From Actinomycetota bacterium (GTDB lineage Bacteria > Actinomycetota > Actinomycetes > S36-B12 > UBA10799), in NCBI GenBank assembly GCA_020636995.1, contig JACJWU010000004.1:124001-188000 (forward strand): a DNA stretch of 64,000 nucleotides, in the 5' to 3' direction. Every line of letters starts with the position of its first letter. Positions within the stretch are counted from its first letter, which is position 1. The position numbers were made by a program, and so were the translations under genes. Shown here in pieces: positions 49,166 to 56,839 of this stretch. The notes beneath the pieces were generated by a model. That model was not told where the DNA came from and made no database searches. It was given only the letters and a program-made list of their open reading frames with translations.

Positions 49166-49947
49166 CGTGCCCCTCCCTGCTCGCGCTGCGCCTGCGCCCC
49201 GAAAGCCTGGGATCCGACGTTGTAGGTGCTGAACAGCCGCTGGATGTCGCGTGACGTCATCCCGGCCGAGGCCAGTCGGTCTGCCAGCGACGACGTGTTC
49301 GCCGAGTCCTGCGGGCCGAAACAGCCGTAGCACCCGCGGTCGAAGGACGGGCACAACGCACCGCATCCCGCCTGCGTGACCGGACCCAGGCACGCCATGC
49401 CCTTGGCGACGGCCACGCAGGTCAGTCCACGCCGCTTGCACTCGACGCACACGCTGTATGTCGGGATGCGCGGTTGTCGGCCCTGCACGAACGCGGCAAC
49501 GACCTCGAGCAGTTGGGCGCGGTCGATGGGACATCCGCGTAACTGGAAGTCCACGGTGATGTGCGCGGAGATCGGTGTGGAACGTTCGAGCGTGCTGATG
49601 TACTCGGGGTGCGCATAGACCGCTTCGGTGAAGTCACGCACGTCGGCGGAGTTGCGCAGAGCCTGGATGCCACCACTTGTCGCACATGCGCCGATCGTGA
49701 TCACGCGTTTGGAGACCGCTCTGACCTCCTGGATCCGGCGAGCATCCTCACCGGTCGTGATCGAACCCTCCACGAGGCTGATGTCGTACGGGCCTTCGAT
49801 GTAGCCTCGCGTGGCCTCCGGGAAGTAGGCGATCTGCACCGCGTCGGCCACTGCGAGCAACTCCTTCTCGCAGTTGAGCAGGCTCAGTTGACACCCGTCG
49901 CACGAGGCGAACTTCCACACCGCCAACGAGGGCGCGGACGTCGACAT
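49162..49947 (-). CDS. hyhS: [NiFe]-hydrogenase small (delta) subunit
   Basis: The protein is 261 aa from ATG 49947. The proximal cluster ligands are Cys16/Cys19 (ASCDGC), Cys88 (GACAT) and Cys139 (RGCP). A second set (Cys167, 170, 177, 186, 195, 199, 206, 209) can hold two more 4Fe-4S clusters. No Tat signal is present, so the enzyme is cytoplasmic, as in group 3. The start overlaps the FAD-subunit stop by one base. Confidence 0.93.
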   Translation of the reverse strand: MSTSAPSLAVWKFASCDGCQLSLLNCEKELLAVADAVQIAYFPEATRGYIEGPYDISLVEGSITTGEDARRIQEVRAVSKRVITIGACATSGGIQALRNSADVRDFTEAVYAHPEYISTLERSTPISAHITVDFQLRGCPIDRAQLLEVVAAFVQGRQPRIPTYSVCVECKRRGLTCVAVAKGMACLGPVTQAGCGALCPSFDRGCYGCFGPQDSANTSSLADRLASAGMTSRDIQRLFSTYNVGSQAFGAQAQREQGGAR

Positions 49948-50798
49948 CACAACTCCCACACATCGAGCAGATCGACCAATTCCGTGTAGGGCAGCACAGG
50001 GCCGTCCACGCAGATGAACAGGTCGCGCAACTGGCAGTGTCCGCACAGGCCGACACCGCACTTCATGTTGCGTTCCATGGACAGCCGGACGCGGTCTGGC
50101 GCCACACCGCGTCCCAGCAGAGCCTGCGTGCTCAGGGTCATCATGATCTCCGGGCCGCACACCAGAGCCAGCGTCCGGTGCGGATCGAACCCCGCCCGGC
50201 TGATCAGTTTCGTGACCGGGCCGACCCTGCCCTGCCAGGTCGGTGGGGCGTAGTCGACCGTCACTTCGACCTCGATGCCGCACTCCTGCGCCCAGCGCTC
50301 GAGGTCGGGGCCGAACAGCACCTCCGACGGGGACCGGGCGCCGTACAGCAGCACCACGCGGTCGAAGTCCGTACGCCGGTCGGCGATCTCCCACAACACC
50401 GGTCGCAGCGGAGCCAGACCGATGCCGCCAGCGGCGAGCAGCACGTCGCCCCCGATCCCGTCGGCCACATCCCAGCCCCGGCCGTAGGGACCCCGCACAC
50501 CCACCACCGCTCCGACCCCGGCACCAACGAGCGCGTGGGTGACGTTGCCGACGTCGCGGATCGTGTGGACAAGCGGACCTGGCCAGGTGGGGTCACCGCT
50601 GATCGAGATCGGTACCTCCCCCACCCCGAACGCGTGCAGCATCGTGAACTGGCCCGACGCGAACTCCAGCGGGTCACCAGCCATCGGTTCCAGGGACAGC
50701 GTCACCGTGTCGTCGGTGTCGAGGTGGTGAGCGACGACCCGGAACGGCCGCGGCAGCATCGGGTCGGCGGCCGGGGCGTGGGGCTCGACGGCGGTCAT
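49947..50798 (-). CDS. hyhG: Hydrogenase gamma subunit: FAD/NAD(P) oxidoreductase
   Basis: The protein is 283 aa from ATG 50798. It is a ferredoxin-NADP-reductase-like module: FAD-binding region FASGQFTMLHAFGVGEVPISIS, nucleotide motif LLAAGGIGLAPLRPVLWEI, and VCGPEIMM. It ends with a four-Cys set MKCGVGLCGHC followed by FICVDGPV for a 2Fe-2S cluster. It passes electrons between the FeS subunits and NAD(P)H. The stop overlaps the small-subunit start. It is homologous to the PyrK/sulfhydrogenase gamma group. Confidence 0.92.
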   Translation of the reverse strand: MTAVEPHAPAADPMLPRPFRVVAHHLDTDDTVTLSLEPMAGDPLEFASGQFTMLHAFGVGEVPISISGDPTWPGPLVHTIRDVGNVTHALVGAGVGAVVGVRGPYGRGWDVADGIGGDVLLAAGGIGLAPLRPVLWEIADRRTDFDRVVLLYGARSPSEVLFGPDLERWAQECGIEVEVTVDYAPPTWQGRVGPVTKLISRAGFDPHRTLALVCGPEIMMTLSTQALLGRGVAPDRVRLSMERNMKCGVGLCGHCQLRDLFICVDGPVLPYTELVDLLDVWEL

Positions 50799-51256
50799 GT
50801 GGGTGCCCCGTACATGTCCAGCATCTGGACCCGCGCGGACTGCAGCCGCTCGTACATGACCTGGGCGACGCGCTGCATCAACGCGTAGCCCAGTCCTGGA
50901 TCGGCGTCGCATTTGCCGCGCAGGCAGGCACCGTCGAAAGCCACCGCGCTGGTGGCCTCGGCGGCACGGGCGTCGAACGTCCACAGGTAGGGAGGGACCA
51001 GCCACGACCAGCCGACGATCTCACCGTCGTGGACGGTGTCCAGGGTGATCGTGCCGCGGGAAGGGTTGTGCAACTCGATGGACACCCGTCCGTGACGGAC
51101 CAGGAAGAACGTGTTGGCCGGCTGCCCCGCGCGGAACATCACCTCGCCGGGTTCGAACCGCGCGGTCTGGGCACACCCCGCAACGTGGGCGAGGACCTCG
51201 GTCGGCAGGCCGTGGTAGAACGGGCTGTCGTTCAACAGTTCCTCGATGGTCCGCAT
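50795..51256 (-). CDS. Cyclic nucleotide-binding domain protein inside the hydrogenase operon
   Basis: The protein is 153 aa from ATG 51256. It is a Crp-like cNMP-binding domain alone, with no HTH: YHGLPTEVLAHVAGCAQTARFEPGEVMFRAGQPANTFFLVRHGRVSIEL, then GEIVGWSWLVPPYLWTFDARA. The usual phosphate-binding cassette (GE-x-x-L-x-x-x-x-R-x-A) is changed to GEIVGWSWLVPP...RA, so cAMP may not be the ligand. It sits between the FeS and FAD subunits with overlapping or close junctions. It is likely a regulatory subunit. Confidence 0.88.
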   Translation of the reverse strand: MRTIEELLNDSPFYHGLPTEVLAHVAGCAQTARFEPGEVMFRAGQPANTFFLVRHGRVSIELHNPSRGTITLDTVHDGEIVGWSWLVPPYLWTFDARAAEATSAVAFDGACLRGKCDADPGLGYALMQRVAQVMYERLQSARVQMLDMYGAPT

Positions 51257-51264
51257 GACTCCTC

Positions 51265-52392
51265 CTACCCCTTGGCCTCGCGCAGCGCGGTCCCTCGCAG
51301 CACGGCGACCTCCGCGGTGATGTCGATCCCGGCCGGACACCACGCGATGCACCGTCCGCAGCCGACGCAGCCCGACATCCCGAACTGGTCCTGCCAGGAC
51401 GCGAGTTTGTGCGTGGCCCATTGGCGGTACCGCGCCGCGGTCGTCGACCGGACGAAGTTGGTGTGCAGGCGCGAGTACTCCTGCGAGAAGCACGAGTCCC
51501 AGACGCGGTGGCGTTCATCGATGTCGCCGGTCAGGTCGCTGACATCCTCGACCGAGGTGCAGAAGCACGTCGGGCACACCATCGTGCAGTTGGTGCATGC
51601 CAGGCAGCGATTGGCAACGTCCTCCCAGTGCGGGCTCTGGGCACTGGCGTAGAGCAGGTCCCGCAAGCCGTCGGTCCGCATGGTCCGACCCATCCGCGAG
51701 CGCGCTTGGTCGATGACCTCGTCTGCGGCCGCCACGTCGTCATAGTCGGCAGGCTGGGCGGGCACTTCGGCCAGAACCTCCTCACCTGCCGGTGTGCCGG
51801 CCTCGGCGAGGAAACGGTGCTCGCCATCGAGGATCTCGGTCAGCGCGATGTCGTACCCACCGGTGGGCTTCGGTCCGGTGTCCATGGAGACGCAGAAGCA
51901 GGTCCCGGCCGGCTCGGCACAGGATGCGGCGACCACGAAGGTCCCGTCCCGTCGCGCCTGGTAGCGGGTGTCGACGAACTCACGGCGGTCCAGCACGGCG
52001 TCATGCACACCCACGGCCGCGAGATCGCACGAACGCACGCCGAACAGCGCCACGGGCGCCGGGTCGGACTGTGCGTGGCCCACGTCGAACGCACCATCGG
52101 GGGTGCGGCGCCCCCGCCAGATCAGCTCATCGGCAGGGAAGAACACCTGCTTCGCGGACTGCATCGGGGCGGCGAACCCGAAGATGGCGTCGTCGCCGCG
52201 CTCCCGGAGTCGGTAGTGCCCCGCGTCCTGCTCATCGCCGACACCTCGTGGCAGATCCTCGAGGGTGTGAACTTCGCCGGTGGTGATGACACCATCGCGC
52301 ACTGTGGGACCCAGGACGGTGTATCCCCGGGAGTGCAGGGCGTCCAACAGGGCGCCCAGACCTGCCAGGTCGAGTACCGAAACCCCTGCCAT
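51265..52392 (-). CDS. hyhB: Hydrogenase beta subunit: 4Fe-4S protein
   Basis: The protein is 375 aa from ATG 52392, with GGAGG ahead. It resembles sulfhydrogenase beta/anaerobic sulfite reductase A: DELIWRGR, ALFGVRSCDLAAVGVHD. The C-terminal part has two dicluster sets, CLACTNCTMVCPTCFC and CVGCGRCIAWCPAG. It links the small subunit to the flavin subunit. First enzyme gene of the operon; an 82-aa protein gene lies 49 bp upstream on the same strand. Confidence 0.92.
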   Translation of the reverse strand: MAGVSVLDLAGLGALLDALHSRGYTVLGPTVRDGVITTGEVHTLEDLPRGVGDEQDAGHYRLRERGDDAIFGFAAPMQSAKQVFFPADELIWRGRRTPDGAFDVGHAQSDPAPVALFGVRSCDLAAVGVHDAVLDRREFVDTRYQARRDGTFVVAASCAEPAGTCFCVSMDTGPKPTGGYDIALTEILDGEHRFLAEAGTPAGEEVLAEVPAQPADYDDVAAADEVIDQARSRMGRTMRTDGLRDLLYASAQSPHWEDVANRCLACTNCTMVCPTCFCTSVEDVSDLTGDIDERHRVWDSCFSQEYSRLHTNFVRSTTAARYRQWATHKLASWQDQFGMSGCVGCGRCIAWCPAGIDITAEVAVLRGTALREAKG

Positions 52393-52441
52393 GTGCACCT
52401 CCGACGGCGCTGTTCCCAGGCTACTCCCGGACTGGCCGTGA

Positions 52442-52690
52442 TCACCGGGAGTTGGACAAGAACTCCCGCACTGTGGGCTCGGCCGCCGTCTGCGCCGCGG
52501 CCAACGTCGGGTAGCTGTCGATGTGCTCGAGGCCGCCGACACCGTCAGTGTCGAGGTGCAGCACGGCGCAGAAGTCCCACTCCGACTCCCGGCGGGTCAG
52601 CACGAATTGCGGACGCCCGCCCGTGATGATCCCCCAGACCTCGACGGCAACCTCGTAGTCCTGCGGATCCAGTTCCAACCATTCGCTCAT
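52442..52690 (-). CDS. Hypothetical protein of 82 aa upstream of the hydrogenase
   Basis: The start is ATG 52690. It is a compact, mostly acidic protein (WLELDPQDYEVAVEVWGIITGG, then WDFCAVLHLDTDGVGGLEHID), with an alpha/beta look and one Cys. Family not recognised. It lies 49 bp before hyhB on the same strand and may be the first cistron of the operon. Confidence 0.6.
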   Translation of the reverse strand: MSEWLELDPQDYEVAVEVWGIITGGRPQFVLTRRESEWDFCAVLHLDTDGVGGLEHIDSYPTLAAAQTAAEPTVREFLSNSR

Positions 52691-52719
52691 GTCCCGATGG
52701 TCACACCGGGGTACGACAT

Positions 52720-53898
52720 CTATCCGGTGTCCGGGAACAGGTGGGGTGCGACGGTGGTCCAGGTGCCGTTGTCACGCTGGGTCAGGTCCAGGCGTCCGTG
52801 ATGGACCCGGCGGTGATGGTACCGGCAGATCAACACCATGTTGTCCACGTCAGTGGGACCGCCGTCGGCCCAGGATCGCCGGTGGTGGGCCACACACCGC
52901 CAAGCGGGCACTGTGCAGCCCGTATGCACACACCCGGCACCGTCGCGGACCGCCAGCGCCACTCGCTGCGCCGTGCTCGCGAACCGCTGCGCGAACCCCA
53001 CCGCCAGCGGCTGCCAGTGCACATCATCGACCCGGATCCCCTCAACAAGACTCACCGCAGCGCTGCACCCGTGCACCGCCACGTCCGTGGAAGAGGCCAA
53101 CAGCCCGTTCGGCCACTCCACACCCTGCCCGGTCACGATCTGCTCCGGCGTCACCGTCACCGTCACATGACCGACCCCGGTCGGGCGATCGCTCTGGTCA
53201 CACGACCGGTCGGCGATCTCCCCCAACGCGTCGCAGCGCCGCTGGGCCGGCGACCTGGTGTCATCAGGGCCGGTCGCCTCGGCGAACACATCCAGTGCCG
53301 CCTTCAACGCAGCCCCGGTGGCCGGATCCAACAACCCGTCCAGATGCCACCACCCGTCGATGGAGTCGGACAGATGCACCCGGCGGCGCTCGCGGTCCAC
53401 CTCTGCCTCATCGTCGTGATCGGCCGGGGCGTACTGCTGCACCAACCTCTCCACCAAGACCCGAGTCTCCCGGTCGGAGTGTCCGGCCGCGAACCCCGCC
53501 ACGATCGCCTCCACCGCCGCGAACCGCTCCCCGAGGCGGCGCTGGGCATGCCGGATCACCCGCACGTGCCCCTCTCCGATCCGGCCCTCGGCCAGCGCGA
53601 CCGCCGTGGCCGGCAGTTCGTCGCACAACGCCCGCGCCGTGTGCACCAGCCACCCCGCCCGACCCGCCGGGATACCGGTGGTCTTCGCCAGCCAATCGGC
53701 AGTCGACCGGAAACCCGCGATCTGACCAGCACCCCGGGCATCGAACGCCGCCAGAACCCGCATTTGCACGGCGAACAGCCTGTTCGCCGCCACCGCCAGC
53801 TCGCCCAGACCCGACTCCAGATCGGCCAAATCCCACGACGACGGGTCAGCCGACGCCAACACATCCACCTGCTGCACCACCCCGGCCGTAGGACCCAT
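52720..53898 (-). CDS. 13E12-type DUF222/HNH endonuclease protein
   Basis: The protein is 392 aa from ATG 53898 behind GGAGGTGG. The long N-terminal helical DUF222 domain (LFAVQMRVLAAFDARGAGQIAGFRSTADWLAKTTG, then HVRVIRHAQRRL) and the C-terminal HNH (WRCVAHHRRSWADGGPTDVDNMVLICRYHHRRVHHG) match the repeated 13E12 family of Actinobacteria. These genes often mark mobile or recombining regions; their role is unknown. The HNH core His and Asn are intact. Confidence 0.92.
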   Translation of the reverse strand: MGPTAGVVQQVDVLASADPSSWDLADLESGLGELAVAANRLFAVQMRVLAAFDARGAGQIAGFRSTADWLAKTTGIPAGRAGWLVHTARALCDELPATAVALAEGRIGEGHVRVIRHAQRRLGERFAAVEAIVAGFAAGHSDRETRVLVERLVQQYAPADHDDEAEVDRERRRVHLSDSIDGWWHLDGLLDPATGAALKAALDVFAEATGPDDTRSPAQRRCDALGEIADRSCDQSDRPTGVGHVTVTVTPEQIVTGQGVEWPNGLLASSTDVAVHGCSAAVSLVEGIRVDDVHWQPLAVGFAQRFASTAQRVALAVRDGAGCVHTGCTVPAWRCVAHHRRSWADGGPTDVDNMVLICRYHHRRVHHGRLDLTQRDNGTWTTVAPHLFPDTG

Positions 53899-54037
53899 CC
53901 GCCACCTCCCACTTAGAACGCTAGTACGAGGGTGCGACAACATCCAGACCCCGCAGAAATCTGTGGACAACCGGATGTCACACCCCTGTCGCACAGTGGA
54001 AAGGTTGTCGGAACGCCCGGCGCAGAAGGGGGAAACC

Positions 54038-55330
54038 ATGCACGTCAACGCTGTTCTCGAGATGGACGTCGTCGCGTTGGAACAGGACGACTCAGTCACC
54101 GTCATGCTGGACATGACGGCGCCGCACCTCGAGGGGAACAATGAGCGACCCGCGCAGGCCGTGATCGTCGTCCTGGACCGCAGCGGGTCGATGCACGGCC
54201 GCCGCCTGGAGGCCGGCAAGCGTGCGCTGATCGCCCTGCTGGACCGCCTGGATGGACGGGACTGGTTCGGACTTGTGGCGTTCGACCACCAGGCACATGT
54301 CGTGATTCCCGCCCAGCGCCTCGGCGACATCGGCCGCCAGAGCGCCAAACTCGCGGTCACCCACCTGGGATCGGGCGGTTCCACCGACCTGTCGTCGGGC
54401 TACCTGCGCGGACTGCAGGAGGCGGGTCGCGCGCACGCCGACGGCGGGACGACGCTACTGGTCCTGTCCGACGGGCATGCCAACGCCGGCATCGTCGACC
54501 CGGTCGCGTTCAAGCAGATGGCCGCCAACGCAGCCAGCAAGCGGATCAGCACGTCGACCATCGGAATCGGCGACGGCTACGACGAGCTGATACTCGCCGA
54601 AATGGCCATCGGCGGGAACGGCAACCACACGTTCGCACTGGAGGCCGACCAAGCAGCGGCCGCTGTGGCTGGTGAGGTCGACGGCCTGCTGACCAAATCT
54701 GTGCAGGCCGGCAGCGTCCTCATCAAGCCGTCAACGGACGTCACGACGATCCAGGTGGTCAACGACATGCCGAACCAGGCCGTGGCCGAGGGGATCCTGC
54801 TCGAACTCGGCGACTTCTACTCCGGCGAGGAACGCAAACTGCTGGTGACGTTCGGGGTGCCGGCCATGGCGGCGCTCGGTCTGGCGCAGATCGCGGAACT
54901 CGTGCTGACCTACGTGAGCACGCCCGACCTCGTGACGCACACCGTGACCCTGCCCATCTCGGTGAACGTCGTACCGCAGGACATCGCCAAGGGCCGCGTG
55001 CCGAATCCCGAGGTCGTCGAGGAGCGAGTGCTGCTCGAGACCCAGGTCGGCAAGCGCCACAGCGAGGAGGCCATGCGACGCGGGGACGAGGAGTCCGCAC
55101 GCACCCACATCGCGCACAGCATCGCAAAGCTGGAGGCAGCAGCGCCGAGCCCCGAGATCGACAAGGAGATCGGGTTCCTGCGCCGGTCCTTGGAGGAATT
55201 GGAGCAGCGCGGGATGCGTTACACGAGTAAGCGCCTACGCGCCGACGGCGTCAAGAAATCACGGGGCTACAAGAGTCGTGAGCAGGGCGGCCAGTGGGAC
55301 GTCGACGCCAGCGGGGAGGAGAGCACATGA
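54038..55330 (+). CDS. von Willebrand factor A domain protein
   Basis: The protein is 430 aa from ATG 54038 (SD GAAGGGGGA). The VWA domain (about 40-210) has an intact MIDAS: DRSGSMHG, GSGGSTDLSSG (Thr) and LSDGHANAG (Asp). A beta-rich domain follows (about 235-340), then a helical C-terminus rich in Glu/Arg. No signal or membrane helix, so it is cytoplasmic. Actinobacterial proteins of this layout are usually unassigned; some accompany stress or conflict genes. It is coupled to a HAD-fold gene by an ATGA overlap. Confidence 0.88.
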   Translation: MHVNAVLEMDVVALEQDDSVTVMLDMTAPHLEGNNERPAQAVIVVLDRSGSMHGRRLEAGKRALIALLDRLDGRDWFGLVAFDHQAHVVIPAQRLGDIGRQSAKLAVTHLGSGGSTDLSSGYLRGLQEAGRAHADGGTTLLVLSDGHANAGIVDPVAFKQMAANAASKRISTSTIGIGDGYDELILAEMAIGGNGNHTFALEADQAAAAVAGEVDGLLTKSVQAGSVLIKPSTDVTTIQVVNDMPNQAVAEGILLELGDFYSGEERKLLVTFGVPAMAALGLAQIAELVLTYVSTPDLVTHTVTLPISVNVVPQDIAKGRVPNPEVVEERVLLETQVGKRHSEEAMRRGDEESARTHIAHSIAKLEAAAPSPEIDKEIGFLRRSLEELEQRGMRYTSKRLRADGVKKSRGYKSREQGGQWDVDASGEEST

Positions 55331-55938
55331 CGAAACCGACGCTCTACCTCGACATCGACGGGGTCCTCAACGCGATACCGCGGGAGATTGCACCGCCCGG
55401 CTACTCGGTACGCATGATGGACGGTTTCACGATCCATCTGCACACGGAACTCCCGGCGATGGTGACGGCCTTGCGGGAGCACTTCGACATCGTCTGGTTC
55501 ACGCTGTGGAACGAACGGGCCCCGCTTCTCATGGGACCCCAGGTCGGCCTGCCGGACACCCCCTACCTGTTCACGTCCTGGCACATCGGCGAGCAGGTGA
55601 TGCTCGACCAGGGCTACCCGCCGGCAGCGATCGACCGGGTGCTGTACGCGAAGAGCCCGATCCTGGCGATGGAGGCGGACCGCGCGACGCAGTGGGTCTG
55701 GATCGACGATGCGCACGGACACTACGACCACGCCTACCTCACGCAGGAAGGCTTCGACCCGGCGAATTTCCGGCTCCTGCGGACGGACCTGCGTACGGGT
55801 CTGACGTGGGCGGATGTGGAGCGGGCGATCGCGTGGGTACCGGAGCTCGGCGTCGTGGCGGAGGGGTTCGAGACGAGGAGCGGCACGCACCACGGCCCGG
55901 GGTCAACGGCGGGGCGGGCGGAGGCAGTCGGAGAGTGA
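55327..55938 (+). CDS. HAD-superfamily hydrolase domain, RNA-repair-associated type
   Basis: The protein is 203 aa. Motif I is LYLDIDGVLN (Asp9, Asp11), motif II VWFTLWNE, and motif IV WVWIDDAHGHYD. The short cap-less form and the LDIDGVLN-N start match the HAD domain found with nucleic-acid repair proteins (HAD_SAK-type), which may remove terminal phosphates. The C-terminal 25 residues are disordered. It is translationally coupled to the VWA gene and convergent with the HNH endonuclease gene. Confidence 0.8.
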   Translation: MTKPTLYLDIDGVLNAIPREIAPPGYSVRMMDGFTIHLHTELPAMVTALREHFDIVWFTLWNERAPLLMGPQVGLPDTPYLFTSWHIGEQVMLDQGYPPAAIDRVLYAKSPILAMEADRATQWVWIDDAHGHYDHAYLTQEGFDPANFRLLRTDLRTGLTWADVERAIAWVPELGVVAEGFETRSGTHHGPGSTAGRAEAVGE

Positions 55939-55948
55939 GCGGGGGCGG

Positions 55949-56833
55949 TCAGGCGACGGCCGGGCCATGGAACACCTGCTGGCAGTGCCATTCGATGTGC
56001 TTCGGGGCGGGCAGCGCCGTCCCCGGCCTGGGATTCAGACGCACGCCGACCAAGTCGTACACGGCTTGACCTCGGGCACTCGACGCCTTGTAGTGGCGGG
56101 AGACATGGACCTCGTGCTCAGTGCTGAGCCCCAAGACGCCCCTATCGAACAACTTGTGGTGGAGCGAGCAGAGCGCCAGCCCATTGTCCAGGTGATTCGG
56201 GCCGTCAAGATTGACCCACCTGACGTGGGCAGCCTCGATACCGACGGGCGCGCCTCCCAACGATGCGTCGAATCCGCAGAAGGCACACGCCTCCTGCCAA
56301 TCCTGAAGGATGCGACGCCGCCACTCGGCACTCCTTTTTGCGCCACCCGCGGTTCGCTTTGTGCCTGACGCATACTCAAGGGAATCGAGGCCGACTGCAG
56401 CCAGGATGTCATCGTGCAGAGTCGGTGAGAACTGCTGTGCAAGAGTGCTTGCCACAACGGTCTGGAGCGTTTCAGGGTTGTCGAGCAACACTCGCTCAAT
56501 CGACGACGTGAGCCTGCCGGTCGCACCCTCAAGTTGCCGCGGACTGTCCGACGACACCTCCCGGTCCAAGACCCAGATCTGATCGTTCTGCAGCCGCCAG
56601 AACGGATATGCGGCGGTCTGCCTCACCGAGCTCGACGTGGGAACGTACTCCTTGATCAGTCTCCCGAGCCGATCCTCCACCTCTGAGAACGCCAATTCGC
56701 TGGAGCCGGTACCAAGCAGTTCTCCGATGGCCATCAACAGCAACAGTGGTTTGTGCGGAGCGCGATTGCCCTGCTGGTTGTACTGCTTGAGCGACGTCAG
56801 ACGGCCGACAACGTCTTCCTCTCCAGGCCCCAT
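55949..56833 (-). CDS. HNH endonuclease of the phosphorothioate-DNA-binding (ScoMcrA/SprMcrA-like) type
   Basis: The protein is 294 aa. The N-terminal half has the pattern of a sulfur-binding domain (RLTSLKQYNQQGNRAPHKP, then SSVRQTAAYPFWRLQ). The AYPF block corresponds to the part that lines the sulfur pocket in this family. The C-terminal half is an HNH nuclease with zinc Cys: CAFC (183/186), AAHVRW (His203), GPNHLDNGLALCSLHHKLFD (Cys222, His225). Members are type IV restriction enzymes that cut DNA carrying Dnd-type phosphorothioates. It follows the NERD-helicase gene by 6 bp, so the two form one unit. No dnd genes are in the window. Confidence 0.85.
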   Translation of the reverse strand: MGPGEEDVVGRLTSLKQYNQQGNRAPHKPLLLLMAIGELLGTGSSELAFSEVEDRLGRLIKEYVPTSSSVRQTAAYPFWRLQNDQIWVLDREVSSDSPRQLEGATGRLTSSIERVLLDNPETLQTVVASTLAQQFSPTLHDDILAAVGLDSLEYASGTKRTAGGAKRSAEWRRRILQDWQEACAFCGFDASLGGAPVGIEAAHVRWVNLDGPNHLDNGLALCSLHHKLFDRGVLGLSTEHEVHVSRHYKASSARGQAVYDLVGVRLNPRPGTALPAPKHIEWHCQQVFHGPAVA

Positions 56834-56839
56834 CCCGTC

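Noticed and set aside
47909..49225. 438-codon open frame opposite the hydrogenase large subunit
   Set aside because: Antisense of a gene with both NiFe ligand motifs; no domain features of its own.
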